From the NCBI GenBank assembly GCA_002633005.1, contig NMRA01000081.1:467197-531196 (forward strand): a stretch of 64,000 bases of DNA, given 5' to 3'. Within the stretch, counting starts at the first letter, position 1; every line of letters begins with the position of its first letter. Below are positions 38,401-48,696 of the stretch, in pieces. The DNA is from Phoronis australis (lineage: Eukaryota; Phoronida; Phoronidae). The notes below the pieces were generated by a model, which was given only the letters and a program-made list of their open reading frames with translations, was not told the DNA's origin and ran no database searches. Made by a program: the position numbers and the translations under genes.

Positions 38401-41400
38401 AAGTGATCGGCAAGCTGGAAAACAAACAAACAGACTGGTCACTAGGACAGTAAACTCAAGTAATGGTGTATGCTGTATGAACAGAAATTAAGAAAATACT
38501 CAGTAAAATACTGATAGCCAAAGTATTGGTTTGTCTTACTGGTCCTAGGCAAAGTTGGCTAAGTGAAACATGTTTAAGATCTTTCAGGTTTAGTTGGCTT
38601 AGTAACAAGTACAGTCGAACCCTGTTAAAACGAATTAAGTTTGTAAAGATTGCTCACTAAGCCAGCTGCACTGTGTACATTAACGAATTCCTTTGGTTAC
38701 AACGAATGTTTTAGAAAAGTCAAGCCTGAGGATGGGAGAGTTCATTGCAACACGGTTAGACTGTATTCAAAGTTTTGAGAACTATGGTGAGTAAAGGCAA
38801 TTACAGCAGCGTAAACAGGCGATGGTAAACCTCATAAAAAGTAACTCATTTCAAAATACAGCAAATAACATTGAATGAAACTTACTTAACACATGTCATT
38901 ACTCTGGAGACAGTTAAGACAACATAATTCAAACATATCCATAAAAATCTGCTGAGGTTCACTCAAGCTTCCCTAGTCAGATGCCATTTTGAGAAAGTTC
39001 AAACCACTTCATGACACAAAAAATCAAACTGAAAGGGACACAAATTCTTCCAGATATCTTCACGTGCTACTTAAGTAAAGTGTCAGCCACCAGGTCACGC
39101 CATCTTCTCAGTCTTACGCTTGTTATGGCTTAACTCGAGTGACCTCAGTTGAAATACTTTGCGGTTATCGCACGTGCTGAAAAGGTTAACGACGACCAAA
39201 AAAGTGGAGTCAAAAGTTTTTGCCAAATCGGCAACTGGCCATTTTTATCGCGCCCGCCAGGAGCGAGAGCAGTGTTAAAAATGGCCAGTTGCTGATCTGA
39301 GCAACTTAACGAAAGACTGCTCGAAGAAAAAGTTTAATTGTGGGAGTAATTGTTCGAGTTGGAAAGAATCAATGATATCGTCAGCCTCCCCAGGTGTCCC
39401 TCTATGCTCAAAAGGTACTAATAACAACGTGACTTTGATGTTTTAATCAGTGTCAGGCATATTTCGACGAAAAGCTCCCCGTCTCTACTGGGTCTAGCTA
39501 GAGACGGTGGTCACTGTCTGCATTCTAGTCAAGACTTAGCCTCTGTATACTAAATATACAGCTTTGCACCAATTTAGGTAAAAGGAATGGCCAAATAAAA
39601 TCTGACACAAAATTAGTGTCATTAAAAAATGCAAGAGATATGACGTTTATTCAATTCAACTGCTGCAACAAACAAGGTGAGTGTAGGTTGACTCCCAGAT
39701 TTTATATGCACTCCCGGTGGTCGTTAGCTCTATATGTTGATATACGTTTCACGTGGTGACGAGCAGAAGACCCAGGCTGTGTGAAATTTCGGTACCAAGC
39801 TTATTTTTCATACAGCTATCTGGCCGGCAAACAAAGAAAAGTCTGTAGTTGTTTTGCAAACAATACGCTTGTGACACGTGCACGTGCCTTTTCCTAAAAT
39901 TTTCAAACATCTTTGGGGAGATGGTAACAGCTTTAAAACAGCAAAATTTGTTCTGAAATTGGGTTTTCTGGTAATAAAACACTAAAAACTTATAACAAAA
40001 TGAAACCAGTTCCGATAATTTGTTGTGACAAGTATGCAACCTCGTGGAAGAATAACAGTTGATTGAATAATCAGTGAAAAAGAAACTTGGCCAATAGGTG
40101 ACGCTATATTTCATCGACATGGCGCCAAAAGCTAATGCGTAAGATCGCTCCACAACTTTAGCAGCAAAATAACGCTAAAACGCCTCATTTTTCCAGCAGC
40201 GGTAAATAATTTAGTACAGAGTGCAGTTTTTAATGACACTGATTTTGCGTCAGGTTTAATTTGGTCATTTTTTACTCATATAAGCTTCACACCAAAGCTA
40301 TTCAAGATTTAGTCAGCCACGAAGCTGTAAGAACACTACTGTTAAAATACAGCTAGGTACCACTGAGTGCTGAACTCCATTAGACCCCGAAATTTTACAC
40401 ATCCCGGGTATTTCTGCTTGTCAATCCGTTGCCAAACTTATATCAAAATGTAAAGCTAACAATGCAAAATCTGAGAGTCAACTGACACTCACCTTGCTCG
40501 TTGCAGCCGTTTAAGTAAAAAACAATCTAATAATCGTCATTTTCTTGCATAATCCTCCGCCTTTTGTAACAAAGAAAAGACTGTCATAGTTTTGAAAACA
40601 GTATGCTCGTGACCCGTGCACGCGCCATTTCTTAAATTCATTGCGACATCTCTCAGGAGATGATGGCAGCTTCGCAGAAGCAAAATTTGTTTTGAAATTC
40701 GATTTCCTGGTATTAAAATACTAAAGTTATAATGAAATGGAACAAGTTCTGATAACTTAATGTGACATATACGCAACCTTGTGGAAGAAGAACAGTTGAT
40801 TGAAGAATCGGCAAAAAAAAGGCCAATAGGTGCTGCAATATTTCATGGCGGCGAAAACCTGACAAAAACTTTTCGCAGAAGGATCGCTCCACAACTTAAA
40901 AGAAGAATAATGATTAACAGCAGAATGCCATTTTTTCAACTCTGGTAAAAAATTGGTCTACTCAAGGGAGAGTGTAGTTCTTAGTGACACTAATTTCTTG
41001 TCAGATTTTATAATTGCATGGCCAATTTTTACACACACGTATACAGCTTTGCACCAAGACGTCCAAGGCTAGTCAAGTGATAGTCTTGGTACAAAGCTGT
41101 ATACTAAATATACAGCTTTGCGCCGATGTGGGTAAGAAAGTGGTAAGATAAAATCTGACACAAAATTAGTGTCATTAAAAAATACAGTCTTCCTAGAGTA
41201 AACTAAATTATTTAACGGTGTTTGGAAAAATGGCGTTCTACCGCTATTCTGCTGCTAAAATTGTGGAGCGATCTTCTGCGTCTGCTTTCGGCGCCATGAA
41301 ATATTGCGTCAACTATTGGCCAGTTTCTTTTTTCGGCGATTCTTCAATCAACTGTTGTTCTTTCACGAGGTTGCATACACGTCACAACAAATTATTGGAA

Positions 41401-43630
41401 CTAGTTTCACTTCATTATAACCTTTGAGAATTTCGATACTGAAAACCCGTATTTCAGAACAAATTTGCTGCTGTGAAGTTGTCGCAAAAATTTAGGAAAA
41501 GGTGCGTGCGTGTGACACGAGCGTACTGTTTTCGAAACGACAACCTACTTTTCAAAAAGGTTGAGAATGAAGCAAGAAAATGACATTTGCTGCATTGTTT
41601 TTCACTTAAACAGTTCTAACGGGCAAGGTGAGTGTCGGTTGACTCCCAGATTTTGCATGCACCCCGTCAGGTCTTTAGCTTTACATGTTGAAGCAAGTTT
41701 CACAGCGAGGTGAAGAGCAGAACTCCCCTGGCTGTGTGCAATTTCGGGGTCTATGGAAGATTAACACACACTGGTATCTAGCTGTATTTTGACGATAGTC
41801 TTCATACAGCTCGGTGGCTGGCTAGTCAAGTGACTGACTAGCCTTGGTACAAAGCTGTATAACAAATATACAGCTTTCCACCAATTTGGGTAAAAAAGTG
41901 GTAAGATAAACTCTGACACAAAATTAGTGTCATTAAAAACTAGTCTTCTTTGAGTAAACCAAATTATTTAACGGTATTGGAAAAAATGGCATTCTACCGT
42001 TATTCTGCTGCTAAAGTTGTGGAGCAATCTTTAGCGACAGCTTTCGGCTCCATGAAATATTGCGTCATCTATTGGCCAGTTTCCTTTTTCAACGATTCTT
42101 CAATCAGCTATTCTTTTTTCACGAGGTTGAGTACACTTCACAACAATTATCGGAACTGGTTTCACTTCATTATAAGATTTTAGAATTTTGATACCAAAAA
42201 AACGAATTTCAGAAGAAATTTTGCTGCTGCCAAGCTATCATCATCTCCCGAGAGATGTCGCAAAAATTTAGGAAATGGTGCGTGCGCGACACAAGCGTAC
42301 TGTTTTCAAAATGACAACATACTTTTCATTGTTAGAAAAGCCAGAGAGTTCTCCAAGAAAATGACGTTTATAACATTGTTTTCACTATCCATTGTAATGC
42401 CTAATGGCTGTAACAGTGTGTAACACTAACAGGCAAGGTGAGTGTCGGTTGATTCCCAGATTTTGCATGCAACCCGTCCGGTCTTTAGCTTTACATGTCG
42501 ATACAAGTTTCACAGCGAGGTGACGAGAAGAGCTATCCTGGCAATTTTGGGGTCTACGGAAGAAATACACACAGTGGTACCTAGCAGTATCGTCCGGTTA
42601 CCTATTTTCGTCAGGCTCCAAAGTTCGTCCGCCATTTTGTTTCGCGTGCAGCGCAACCACGCGGGACTTAGCGTTCCAATTTGGAGTTCTCGTCTGCACG
42701 TTAGGTACTAACTTATCGGAAGAGACACGTATCAAAGTAATGAGACAAAAATCGGTGAGTTTACCGATTGTTTTTTAAAACCACTTAAAAATCAGTAGAT
42801 TTTACTAATACACTTTTTTGTGCGTTTTCAGAAGATGTTTTCGAATTTAAATTTTCTTCCGACGGGACACAAAACATGATCCAGGGTTTGTTTATGCAAT
42901 GTATCTGTTTGTCCCAGGCACTAGTAGGATCTAGAAGGCCAAAGGAAAAATCCGCAGACAAATGCGATACGCTGGGTTCTTAACATTTTTGCCTCACGTT
43001 CACCATTAAACTGCATTGAAATGTTGTCCAATTGGCTTTTATTGGAAACCACAGTGCAGAGCTCAACATCAAAGCTTCAAATCGAGTTTATGTCAATAAA
43101 AACAGGCTGTTGCAATTTTCATTACTTCGTTGGCCTTTTTCTGCATGTTTCTCAGTTTTTACAAAAGGGGGCAGCATATGACGAACTTAGGTGTCACAAT
43201 AAAATGGCTGCCGAAGGCAGTGCACATTTGAAATAACTCGGCACAAATTAAAGAAAACTTCCGAATCGATGAATGCGGTATATCTGTGAGAGTTAAATCG
43301 AATCCTATTCAGATCATAACTTTGAAGTGGAATAATTCGGTGAGTACAACAGCAAGTCGGTTTTATGCTTAGGCGGACGAACATTGGGCTCCCCAGTATA
43401 TTTTGACGACAGTCTTCACGATACAGCTGGCTGGCTGGCTAGTGACTGACGTGCGAGAGTGAAGAGGTCCAAATACACTCATCCAATCAAATAGTCGAGA
43501 AAAAATCACGGGAGAGAATAACTGTAAGGGTTCTGTACCTCAAAATTAAACAACATAATTACGAGTACTGTCCAAAAACAACGTTTACCTGGTTGACTGC
43601 ATCCTGAAGTTGAGTCAGTCTGTCCGCCAT
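35497..43630 (-). CDS. MED21: Mediator complex subunit 21 (MED21/SRB7), complete
   Basis: MED21 pairs with MED7 in the Mediator middle module and links activators to RNA polymerase II in the nucleus. Four minus-strand exons: 43589-43630 ([14 protein letters not shown]), 38306-38414 ([14 protein letters not shown] onward), 37580-37680 ([20 protein letters not shown]), 35497-35658 ([20 protein letters not shown], stop at 35497-35499). Splice sites are GT-AG and phases join exactly, giving 137 residues against 144 in human. Human landmarks present in order are [13 protein letters not shown], the VGVLQQ core, the LIARTAKDI helix with LIDSLP, and the C-terminal coiled coil. The start is the conserved MADRL methionine. 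The 5.2-kb first intron is packed with repeats. The gene is head to head with RPLP2. Confidence 0.95.
35740..35880 (-). repeat. Dispersed C/G-tract repeat, inverse copy of 11325-11470
   Basis: Read on the minus strand it has GGCTGAAATG, CACTTTGCAGTGAACAGG and GCAATGAACAGGGGTGC in the order seen at 11325-11470. It lies in the last intron of MED21. Confidence 0.55.
36231..36377. mobile_element. 147-bp foldback element
   Basis: The left arm, TACACCTTATTCACAGCC, GCCATTT and AGCCTCTTTTTAGGTTT, is mirrored on the right as ACCTAAAAAGAGGCT, AAATGGC and GAATAAGGTGTA. Arms are about 50 bp with a loop of about 45 bp. No clear target-site duplication. It lies in a MED21 intron. Confidence 0.8.
37069..37145 (-). 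repeat. tRNA-like SINE candidate
   Basis: The minus strand shows an A-box-like TGCCAGCATAGTGTTGG and, about 35 bases later, a B-box-like GAGTTCAATTC. The T-arm pairing is poor and no poly(A) or microsatellite tail was assigned. It lies in a MED21 intron. Confidence 0.35.
38612..38763. mobile_element. pogo/Tigger-like MITE with TA target duplication
   Basis: A 152-bp element is bounded by TA on both sides. The left end CAGTCGAACCCTGTTAAAAC and the inverted right end CAGTCTAACCGTGTTGCAAT form the terminal inverted repeats. The interior has ACGAATT and ACAACGAAT blocks. The CAGTCGAACC start and TA duplication are typical of pogo-type Tc1/mariner elements. Non-autonomous. It lies in MED21 intron 1. 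Confidence 0.75.
39130..39475 (+). mobile_element. Relative of the 60.6-kb foldback family
   Basis: It contains AGCAGTGTTAAAAATGGC, ACTGCTCGAAGAAAAAGTTT, TTCGAGTTGGAAAGAATC and GACTTTGATGTTTTAATCAG, nearly identical in order to the right arm of the element at 60560-61040. The left part has matching inverse blocks but is more diverged. Confidence 0.6.
39545..43450. repeat. Five-copy repeat cluster forming a large imperfect palindrome
   Basis: Copies of a roughly 0.75-kb unit occur as: plus, internally deleted (39545-39783); minus (39784-40300); minus (40300-41078); plus (41094-41855); plus (41860-43450, interrupted). The unit starts with AAATATACAGCTTTG and TCTGACACAAAATTAGTGTC, then holds a short reading frame ([18 protein letters not shown] in the plus copies), then GGTGAGTGTCGGTTGACTCC. 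The pivot near 41040-41105 is a hairpin with arms TATACAGCTTTGCACCAAGA and TCTTGGTACAAAGCTGTATA. The cluster fills MED21 intron 1. It is probably a non-autonomous transposon that inserted repeatedly near itself. Confidence 0.75.
42591..43393. mobile_element. 803-bp insertion inside a repeat copy
   Basis: CAGTAT flanks it on both sides (42585-42590 and 43394-43399), and the host repeat resumes on the right where the left side stops when compared with the uninterrupted copy at about 41790-41845. Near each end lies an inverted GTTCGTCCGCC. The inside contains a GC-rich segment with GCCATTTTG and a candidate intron-like GTGAGT...TTTTCAG. No protein family was recognised. Confidence 0.6.
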
Positions 43631-46168
43631 ACTGACCCATTTCACAAGGTTTTAAAAATTATTATTGCGACAAAATTTACATTTAAAGTTGAAAACCAGA
43701 TAATAAGTATGCATTATCCGCTTTTAAATGTCTTTTTCGTATTTTTAGTAACTTATTTCCAAAGTAAAATTGTTGATCTGTCAAATATCAATATTATTAA
43801 TCGCGTAGATCTACTGATCGTGTTCTTGCACATGTTCCCCCTTAGTCTCTTCCTTTCCCAAATTTTACGAACAGAAGTGAGCGTGCACAACGTTTCGTGT
43901 CTCCTTGAAGGCTTAAACGTACGTCTCCTTTAGGGTAAAAACTTGTTTACTCGACATGTTTGTCACATGCAAAAGATATAGATTCTAAAGCACCAACCTT
44001 TTTTGGTGATTCTTTCCTGAAACTTTGCTAAATAGATACAAATTGCGAGTTCAGTGCTGGTTCATTAATTTCGCTAGTTGCCGGCTCCCTATTCAATCCT
44101 TCATATCTCCTACAAAGATCTCTCACGTATGATATATACCTCAATCGATTAGTCACTGTACAGTCTTTACTCCTGTGTTAAAATTACTTTGATTCAAGCT
44201 TTCACTTTCAAAAAACTAACCCACAAACTCGTTTGTGTGCGGTCATCTTTCAATGCATTTCTAGCTGCATCAACGACATCTTGCGTTGTTATTTACAACT
44301 AAGGTACCGTACAAATGCTGTGCGTGAACTTGGAATCCTGCTTAATCTGAAGATCGTGTATGCGAAGGCTAAAAGGTGAAATTTTTGTTCGGTGAAAAGG
44401 ATTTGTATTGGCCTTGAGATCAACCATGGGTTATTGTTTACAATTGGACTCCATTAACGTACGATTGTCCTGATATTAGTATTTTCTGAATCCTCTCGCC
44501 AGGGTGATCATGGTGATTCCAAAAATGTATTACCCGTATTGATTAGGCTCTTCTTATTCATGCATTCTCTATTTTTACGAGGTGTTCATTTGCAGCAGCC
44601 GATCTCGAGTGACTGCTCATTATAAAACTGCGACACCTCTCGGCAGGAATGATAACTACAATGATCACGCGTGTGTCAAAAAAGAACCCAAATTTGGCTA
44701 GTATATTTAAGATACCGCGTGGTATGTGAGGGAAACTCTTGAGTAGAAAACATTAATAGTCATAAAGGATTTCCTCTTCAAAACTTCTTCTTTATTAAAA
44801 AACATGACAGTACGTGTTCTTGCGGACAAATATCGTCTTCGAAAACACTTGACATCTCGCGGACATGATTTGGGCTTGTGTTGTGGCGGACATGTGTCGT
44901 CTTAAGACTTAAGAGACAAAAACTGTTTCAAACAAGTGGAATTAGGTAATAAGATAGCTAATATCACTGGCAGGCTAAAGTACGCGAACAGAAACACATT
45001 CTGCATTGAACCACCGTCACTCTAGGTAAACCGTTAGTTATCAATCCTGCCAAGAGGTGTCGCACTTTTAAAAATGGCTGCTTCACTAAATCCGCGTTGC
45101 AAATGAATGCCTTGGAAAAACTCGGAAATTGTGAATAAGAAGCGACCAGTTAGTACAAGTAATACATTTTTGGAATCACCGTGACTAGAGGATTCAAAAA
45201 ATAGTAGTAGCAAGTATGTACGTTAATAGAGTTGGATTGTAAACAATATGTAAAGTTAGTCGGTGAATTTTTGGAAAATGAAAGCTTGAATCGAAATAAT
45301 GTAACTCAGCAGCAATTTTATTTTCTACCTTTGCCTCTATATTTTACTCGTTGATGATTTTTTCACAATGTCTTAACAATTTTCTATTGTGAAGATGATA
45401 GCACCTTTCCAATTTGTGATGGAATAAATGTATTCTACACCACCCAATGGCGATGTCAATTATTTTTGAGTCTGCTTTTTTGCTACCTGCTTCTGTATCC
45501 ACCAAACCATTCAGAGAACTATTATGAAAACTGGCTGATGTGTTCTTTCTGACATGAGCACTGTTTGCGTGGACTTTTAGATGGGTCCAACTACTCTGGT
45601 GCCCCCTAATGACATTTCGTCTCTACTTGTGTATCTACTAAAGTCCTTGCAAGATAATGATTTGTCAACTTTATTCCGGTTTAGTTGACAACATACGGAC
45701 CTATTCGACTGTGCCTTCTGATGGCACTTTGTTTTTATTTACATCTGCCTCTGTATCTTTGGATTTCCATGGTGGATTTTCATGAAATTTGACAAATGGT
45801 TTCGTAATAGAGAGATGACAACGCTTTCCCAATTTCGGACAGGCTTGATATATTTTATGCCATCTAATGGCTATTTTTATGACAGTGAAAACCTCCATTA
45901 GAAGTACACTATTAGCATAGCAGTCAGGGGCTCATATCAATGTTCGCTTTGCTCTTGTTATTTCTGCATTTCTGAGTATTCTTTTATATCGTTCCACACT
46001 GTTCACTGACTTCATGTGTAGCAACCAGGCACTACTTTAAATATTGATGGCTAAGGTTATCAGGTCTAACACTAGATGTCACCAGACGCTACTTCTACCA
46101 TTGAATAACCATGTTCTTCTGTAGTGTGTTAAAAACTTTTCTCTCACTGTGATTGTTGTTTTATGTAG
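43631..46168. other. MED21/RPLP2 head-to-head interval
   Basis: MED21 transcription starts somewhere just above 43630 and RPLP2's untranslated first exon must lie left of the acceptor at 46168. No ribosomal-protein oligopyrimidine start was chosen with confidence; CCTTTTTT at about 43999 is one candidate. Most of the middle is the inverted repeat at 44185-45305. Degenerate similarity among 45400-45500, 45590-45640 and 45710-45870 suggests further repeat remnants. Confidence 0.5.
44185..45305. repeat. Long inverted repeat (foldback) between MED21 and RPLP2
   Basis: The left arm (44185-44670) and right arm (45030-45305) are inverse copies. Matching blocks are TGATTCAAGCTTTCA with TGAAAGCTTGAATCG, GATTCCAAAAATGTATTAC with GTAATACATTTTTGGAATC, and GCGACACCTCTCGGCAGG with CCTGCCAAGAGGTGTCGC. 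The left arm carries about 220 extra bases after ACTAACCC. The central 360 bases are unique and AT-rich. AAGAGGTGTCGC also appears at 843-855. Confidence 0.75.
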
Positions 46169-46169
46169 A

Positions 46170-48667
46170 ATGCGTTACGTGGCCGCATACTTGCTTTGTG
46201 CCCTTGGTGGCAAGACGCCTTCAGCTAAAGACGTGAAGAAAGTACTAGAAAGTGTGGGCATTGAAGTGGAAGATGACAAAGTGAACAAGGTTGTCAGCGA
46301 GTTGGCGGGAAAAGATGTCAATGAGGTCATCGCGGCAGGTTAGTGTGAGCAGTTGCAATCAAAATAGAAAACATGTTTCATGTTAATGGATGCCCTGTTC
46401 TTCCAGTTTTAGAACAGGGAAATACATTAAAAATATAAAGTTCTAGTTATTACTGTTTTTTATATTATGAAATTCTGTTGTATTATTTCAAAATAATAGT
46501 GAAAAAATGAGCTGCGAATTGCTTTGGTTTTTCTGCTGATTTATGCTGCAGCTGTCTTCTTACTGGCGATTTGCTGCATGCCATTTTTAGGGGTATCCTA
46601 GAATTATACCCACAAGCATCGAATCTTACGCACGAACCACCTACAAACCTATGAATCATGTATATGAACCCATGAATCATGTATACAAATACAAAAATCA
46701 AGCATGAGAACAAAAATCATTTGCAGGAAACACAAAAATCTCATTCGAACACAAAGTCATACACACGAGCTTGGAATCACACGCGCGAACACTTTATCGT
46801 TTGGTGGTTCATGCGTAAGATTCGAAGGTACCCCTAATATTATTGTTTCTCAAGAGTGGAAAAAGAACAGTGCCATCTCCAGACTGAACACACAACTTGA
46901 ATATGATTTGCAAAAGGATTGTCAAGATTCGTGGACAGTGAAGTTGAATTCGACAAAATACTTACTTGATTTTTGGCAATCAAAAACCATGAATATTAGA
47001 ATTGTGGGTGGTATCTACTAAATGTAATATGGGAATTCAGTTTGTAATCTCCAGTTCCATAAAAGAATTCAGATTATGTGAATTCTGTCCTGTTTTCTTT
47101 ATTGCGAAAAACCAGGGTGTCTATGTTCAACACAAGTAAATCTTTTTAATGCTTGAGTGTTCTTAAAACATTATTTTGTAAGTTGTCTCTTTTGTCAAAA
47201 AGAGCGTCTGGTCTGCTTGAGTTTTAGACATATTGTAGCATCAAATTTGTGGAAGGTCACATTTTTGATCACTTCATTTGTTTGTTTCATTTCCAAAATG
47301 GGAGTCTGGTCATTGTTATGCCTCAACCATTTTCTGATAGGATCTTATATTAAAATTCTGAACACCTTGCTTTTCTAATATGGTAGTTCAGTTTGTTATT
47401 CTTTTTAGTTCATCTCATTTTGTTGTGTTTCTTGCATAGGTCACCATTTTGTCATCACTTAAAACATGATGAGCACAACTTCACACCATCTTTCGTCCGA
47501 TGCCAGTGACGATAACATTTCAGCCTGATAGTGATGACAGTGTTTGTTGTGTTTTGTTGTCTCTGTGTTGTGGCACTGCCTCATGTTGTTAATGTTGGGT
47601 ATTCCTTGTTATAGGTGCTGAGAAGCTCGCCTCAGTGCCATCTGGTGGTGTTGCTGCCAGTGCTGGTGGTGGCGGTGGTGCACCTGCCGGTGACGCTGCT
47701 CCAGCTGAAGGTAGGTTTACTGTATCTTGTGATTTTTACGCCAAAACAAAATATTGCAGTTCTTAATTTTCAAATGAGGGTCCAGGCTACCTTGAAAGTA
47801 AAATTTCTGAAACATTTTGTAGTCATAAAATCGCAAACCATGTGTTAAAATGTTTCAACTGAGAGGGGATGTTTCGCACATGACATGGTAGCATCTCATT
47901 TTCTGGAACTACTTTCTAAGAGATCACATGTGGGTGCTTAATTGGAGAGTAAGGAGACTTAAGTATTTCAACACTGCCTTCTAATGACTGATGTGAAATT
48001 CACCGTGTGTCACTAATATGTGCATTTAGGTAGTTATGTGGCATCATTAACACACAGACTGATGAATTGATTTATTCATCACCACAACCTGATGACTATT
48101 GATTCACCCATTGGGTAACATTTATCGTGGGGTTGTGTTAATAATCCATTGATAAATTTTAGCTTGAAATTTAAATATTTTGATCAGTTGATGCAGTGAA
48201 GTTTGTTTAGACAGTTTGCTAGTGTTACTGTCATGTATTTGGTGCATGACGAGTATAGGAAATGAAAGTGACTAAAGGTTTATAACATACGAAATTACAT
48301 GTATTGTACTGAATGTCTTGGTCCATGCACCTGTACCCTGATTTGGGTGCTCACTCCTATATAGGAAACACTTTTGAGTGAAACCATATGTACTTGATAC
48401 ACTGTTTATTGAAAAGATGTACATTTTGCATGGTCGGTTTTATGTATTAGATTTAAAGTTCTGACAGTTTTATTGCCTTCTTTAGAATCTTCTATCCAAA
48501 TTGTGATTTTCACTGCTCATTTCTCTGGAGTTGTTTGAACAAGCAAGTGGGATCAGCATCAGTTTCAGTTATTTAATGTTTTCAATGTTTTTGCAGAGAA
48601 AAAAGAAGAGAAACCAGCCGAGAGTGAAGAGTCCGACGATGACATGGGCTTTGGTCTTTTCGACTAA
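46170..48667 (+). CDS. RPLP2: 60S acidic ribosomal protein P2, complete
   Basis: P1/P2 dimers bind uL10 (P0) to form the ribosomal stalk that recruits translation GTPases. Coding exons: 46170-46338, 47615-47710 and 48597-48667, phases 1 and 1, giving 111 residues (human 115). The helical dimerisation domain starts MRYVAAYLLCALGGKTPSAK and includes VNKVVSELAGKDVNEVIAAG. An Ala/Gly hinge (ASAGGGGGAPAGDAAPAE) and a charged tail ending SDDDMGFGLFD follow, the universal stalk C-terminus that binds factors. The acceptor TTTATGTAG sits one base before the ATG, so there is an upstream non-coding exon, as is usual for ribosomal-protein genes. The first coding intron carries a C/D snoRNA and a foldback repeat. 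Confidence 0.97.
46588..46836. mobile_element. Foldback element with degenerate internal tandem repeats, in RPLP2 intron
   Basis: The ends TAGGGGTA and TACCCCTA and the inner pair TCGAATCTTACGCACGAACC and its inverse make terminal inverted repeats of about 35-55 bp. Between them are about seven degenerate units of roughly 20-24 bp of the form AATCA...CGAACAC or AAAAATCA. It is transcribed as part of the RPLP2 pre-mRNA. Confidence 0.65.
47451..47538 (+). ncRNA. Intronic C/D-box snoRNA, U32/U51 (yeast snR39/snR59) type
   Basis: C/D snoRNAs direct 2'-O-methylation of rRNA in the nucleolus. Box C is ATGATGA (47466-47472) and box D is CTGA (47525-47528). Probable internal boxes are D' CCGA (47497-47500) and C' GTGACGA (47506-47512). 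The 12-nt guide CACCATCTTTCG (47484-47495) is complementary to the conserved 28S stretch CGAAAGATGGTG. The fifth base before D' falls on the middle A of GAAAG, the site methylated under U32/U51 in human (A1511) and snR39/snR59 in yeast (A807), from memory. A perfect 9-bp stem (GTCATCACT with AGTGATGAC) encloses the unit. It lies on the host strand, ending about 80 nt before the 3' splice site at 47614, the usual spacing. The D' box is imperfect, and a second guide before box D was not assigned. Confidence 0.85.
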
Positions 48668-48690
48668 GTTGTACAACCTTATGGCGTCAT

Positions 48691-48696
48691 ATTAAA
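48691..48696 (+). terminator. Poly(A) signal of RPLP2
   Basis: ATTAAA lies 24 bases after the RPLP2 stop codon. A very short 3' untranslated region is normal for ribosomal-protein mRNAs. Confidence 0.7.

Noticed and set aside
43610-43933. A 107-codon frame antisense to MED21 exon 1
   Set aside because: It begins inside the complement of the MED21 start and has no protein signature. It is a shadow frame.
48055-48115. A second possible C/D snoRNA (CTGATGA then CTGA) in the next RPLP2 intron
   Set aside because: Box C has C instead of a purine at position 1, no terminal stem was found and no rRNA match was noticed.
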